Part shown: positions 7,600 through 8,779 of the stretch, one piece after another
Layout: every line of letters starts with the position of its first letter
Position numbering within the stretch: the first letter of the stretch is position 1
Source: JAUVIB01 sp964424545
Lineage (GTDB): Bacteria; Calditrichota; Calditrichia; Calditrichales; Calditrichaceae
NCBI GenBank assembly: GCA_964424545.1
Contig: CAYRJN010000162.1
Coordinates: forward strand, 1-8,779
DNA length: 8,779 nucleotides
Direction of reading: 5' to 3'
Notes under the pieces: model-generated
What the model was told of the DNA's origin: nothing
Seen by the model: only the letters and a program-made list of their open reading frames with translations
Database searches by the model: none
Program-made: the position numbers and the translations under genes

Positions 7600-7604
7600 A
7601 AGGA
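7600..7604 (+). promoter_or_regulatory. Ribosome binding site AAGGA that points to an ATC start
   Basis: AAAAAGGAAAACCACT directly precedes ATC at 7613, leaving 8 bases between AAGGA and the codon. That is normal spacing and the best ribosome binding site near the beginning of the following gene. No ATG, GTG or TTG sits at the matching distance in frame. Confidence 0.45.
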
Positions 7605-7612
7605 AAACCACT

Positions 7613-8779
7613 ATCTTTTCGAGTAAAAATAAATACTTGCCGGGGATTATAATACTTTTTTCTTTAATAGTCCAAAGCAACGCTCAATTATATCAGGTAT
7701 CTCGCGGCCCTTTGCAATCGAGAATCGGCATGGATTTTTCCAAGTTAAGCAATTCATGGGACTGGATGACGCGCTTGCAGTTTGCAAAAGGGGATTATAA
7801 TAATTGGCTGTGGCAGTTTAACGAAAGCTTCCACAGCAATCTTCTTATTCCCGTAGTCGGTCATAAAGCCTGGCGCGATGAGAATTTTTTAGACGGCGTC
7901 TTTTACCGCCAATTTAAAAACTTTTCTGTCGGGACCTATGTTAAAAGCTGGTATCAAAGCGACAAACAAGTTTCCGCCGATAATCAATTCGGGAATCATG
8001 TTATGGGCATCTCAGCCGCTTTCCAAAAAAATAAACGCATCTATCTAACGCCTTTTGTGGGTTATCAACAATCTAAAAACAGAACATTGATAGACTGGGG
8101 TTGGGATATGGGTATGCGCGGCGATCTTAGCAATTTAAAAACGGATATTTATACGGCCAATATTAATTTTTTAACTTCTTATGATATTTTTGAAGAACGT
8201 CAAAATCACGATAACAACTTTTCCGTAAAATTAAGCGGCAAGTTTAGCCCTATAACGCGCGATTCACTTAATATTGATTATGACGAGAGCCAACGTGAAT
8301 ATTTTTCCACCGGCGCCGAAACGATCATTCGCTCGCGAATCGAGAAAAAACGGCTGTTTAATACGCTCTATTACGATTTGACGCCCCGCAACTTATTTTT
8401 ATTACGCACCAATTTACAGTCCAGCCGTATTTCTTATTATACGGATAGGGATATCTTTTTTATTGAAAACCAATTACGATATTTACATTACGGCAACCGT
8501 TTTCAATATGCTTTTTCTCTGCGCACCAATGACGAAACCCAAACAACCTCGGATATCAGGACAGACAGCCGCACAAGGCAAACGGCGATGGATTTAAGCG
8601 GTAAGTACCTTTATAATCCCGACAACACCTTTAATTTAAGCTTTGCTTATATAAAATTACAATACGATACGCCCGATACATTGTATAACAACAATGATCG
8701 CGATGAGCAGCGTTTTGTTACGACTATGATATATTTCCACCGCTTTAGTTCCGTTTTATGGTTGAATTTTTATGCCTAT
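7613..8779 (+). CDS. Probable outer-membrane beta-barrel protein, function unknown (3' end off window)
   Basis: The open frame runs to the window edge, giving 389 residues from the chosen ATC. It begins with a basic stretch and a hydrophobic core (KNKYLPGIIILFSLIVQSNAQ), a good signal peptide with cleavage near Ala-Gln. The rest is rich in alternating polar/aromatic strands (FSVGTYVKSW, IYLTPFVGYQQS, FNLSFAYIKL) with tight polar turns and many Tyr, Phe and Asn, typical of an outer-membrane barrel. I recognise no named family and no cysteine or catalytic motif. The frame is open only after TAG at 7538. Candidate starts are TTG at 7553 (no ribosome binding site, 20 extra residues), ATC at 7613 (good site) and TTG at 7637 (no positive charges before the hydrophobic core). 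The first in-frame ATG, near 7730, would delete the signal peptide. A link to the upstream peptidase is unproven. Confidence 0.7.
   Translation, partial: MFSSKNKYLPGIIILFSLIVQSNAQLYQVSRGPLQSRIGMDFSKLSNSWDWMTRLQFAKGDYNNWLWQFNESFHSNLLIPVVGHKAWRDENFLDGVFYRQFKNFSVGTYVKSWYQSDKQVSADNQFGNHVMGISAAFQKNKRIYLTPFVGYQQSKNRTLIDWGWDMGMRGDLSNLKTDIYTANINFLTSYDIFEERQNHDNNFSVKLSGKFSPITRDSLNIDYDESQREYFSTGAETIIRSRIEKKRLFNTLYYDLTPRNLFLLRTNLQSSRISYYTDRDIFFIENQLRYLHYGNRFQYAFSLRTNDETQTTSDIRTDSRTRQTAMDLSGKYLYNPDNTFNLSFAYIKLQYDTPDTLYNNNDRDEQRFVTTMIYFHRFSSVLWLNFYAY

Larger units (their letters stand above)
7192..7612. other. 421-base gap between the peptidase and the outer-membrane protein gene
   Basis: No gene, tRNA or CRISPR is visible on either strand. 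The gap holds AT-only pairings just after the peptidase stop (for example TTTTTTAA at 7252-7259 with TTAAAAAA at 7272-7279), a stronger stem-loop at 7346-7368, and the promoter that the downstream gene presumably needs. CCAAAAGG near 7423 and CCTTTTGG near 7574 form a distant 8-base inverted repeat of doubtful meaning. Confidence 0.5.

Noticed and set aside
1..8779. CRISPR array, tRNA, rRNA, or a known anti-phage defence cluster
   Set aside because: No regularly spaced repeats, no tRNA-like cloverleaf or rRNA sequence, and the gene content does not match a defence system; a Fic protein beside an HD-GYP protein with a 581-base gap is not enough.

Overview
The window looks like a chromosomal segment from a Gram-negative bacterium with an AT-rich genome, probably in or near the FCB group (Calditrichota, Marinimicrobia, Ignavibacteriota or similar). 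The reasons are indirect. Two exported proteins have signal peptides ending in Ala-Gln, one of them looks like an outer-membrane beta-barrel, and intergenic DNA is very AT-rich. Several genes have clear GAGGA/AAGGA ribosome binding sites, which argues mildly against typical Bacteroidota. No rRNA, tRNA or marker gene is present to settle this.

Left part (1-2114, minus strand): a complete CPA1/NhaP-type Na+/H+ antiporter with a C-terminal TrkA-N (RCK) domain is followed 34 bases downstream by the N-terminal 54 codons of a second, CPA2/KefB-type antiporter. Antiporter similarity stops abruptly near base 140. From base 131 leftward the plus strand carries an open frame that reads like the C-terminus of a transposase. 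The simplest reading is that an insertion sequence, continuing beyond the left edge, has broken the second antiporter.

Middle part (2203-4835, minus strand): a Fic-domain protein (AMPylase type, intact Fic motif, N-terminal inhibitory-helix-like motif) and a GAF-HD-GYP protein (probable cyclic-di-GMP phosphodiesterase with all metal ligands). They are separated by a 581-base gap with no convincing gene, so they are probably separate transcription units.

Right part (plus strand): an AT-rich divergent intergenic region leads to a secreted M1-family zinc metallopeptidase (5296-7191). After a 421-base gap comes a probable outer-membrane protein that runs off the right edge. Its best start is a non-standard ATC codon behind a good ribosome binding site, because no ATG, GTG or well-supported TTG fits.

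Together the genes cover ion homeostasis, protein modification, c-di-GMP signalling and cell-envelope functions. I see no evidence that they form one coherent new system. The points most worth a second look are the broken antiporter with its insertion junction, the missing canonical start of the last gene, and the structured intergenic gaps.
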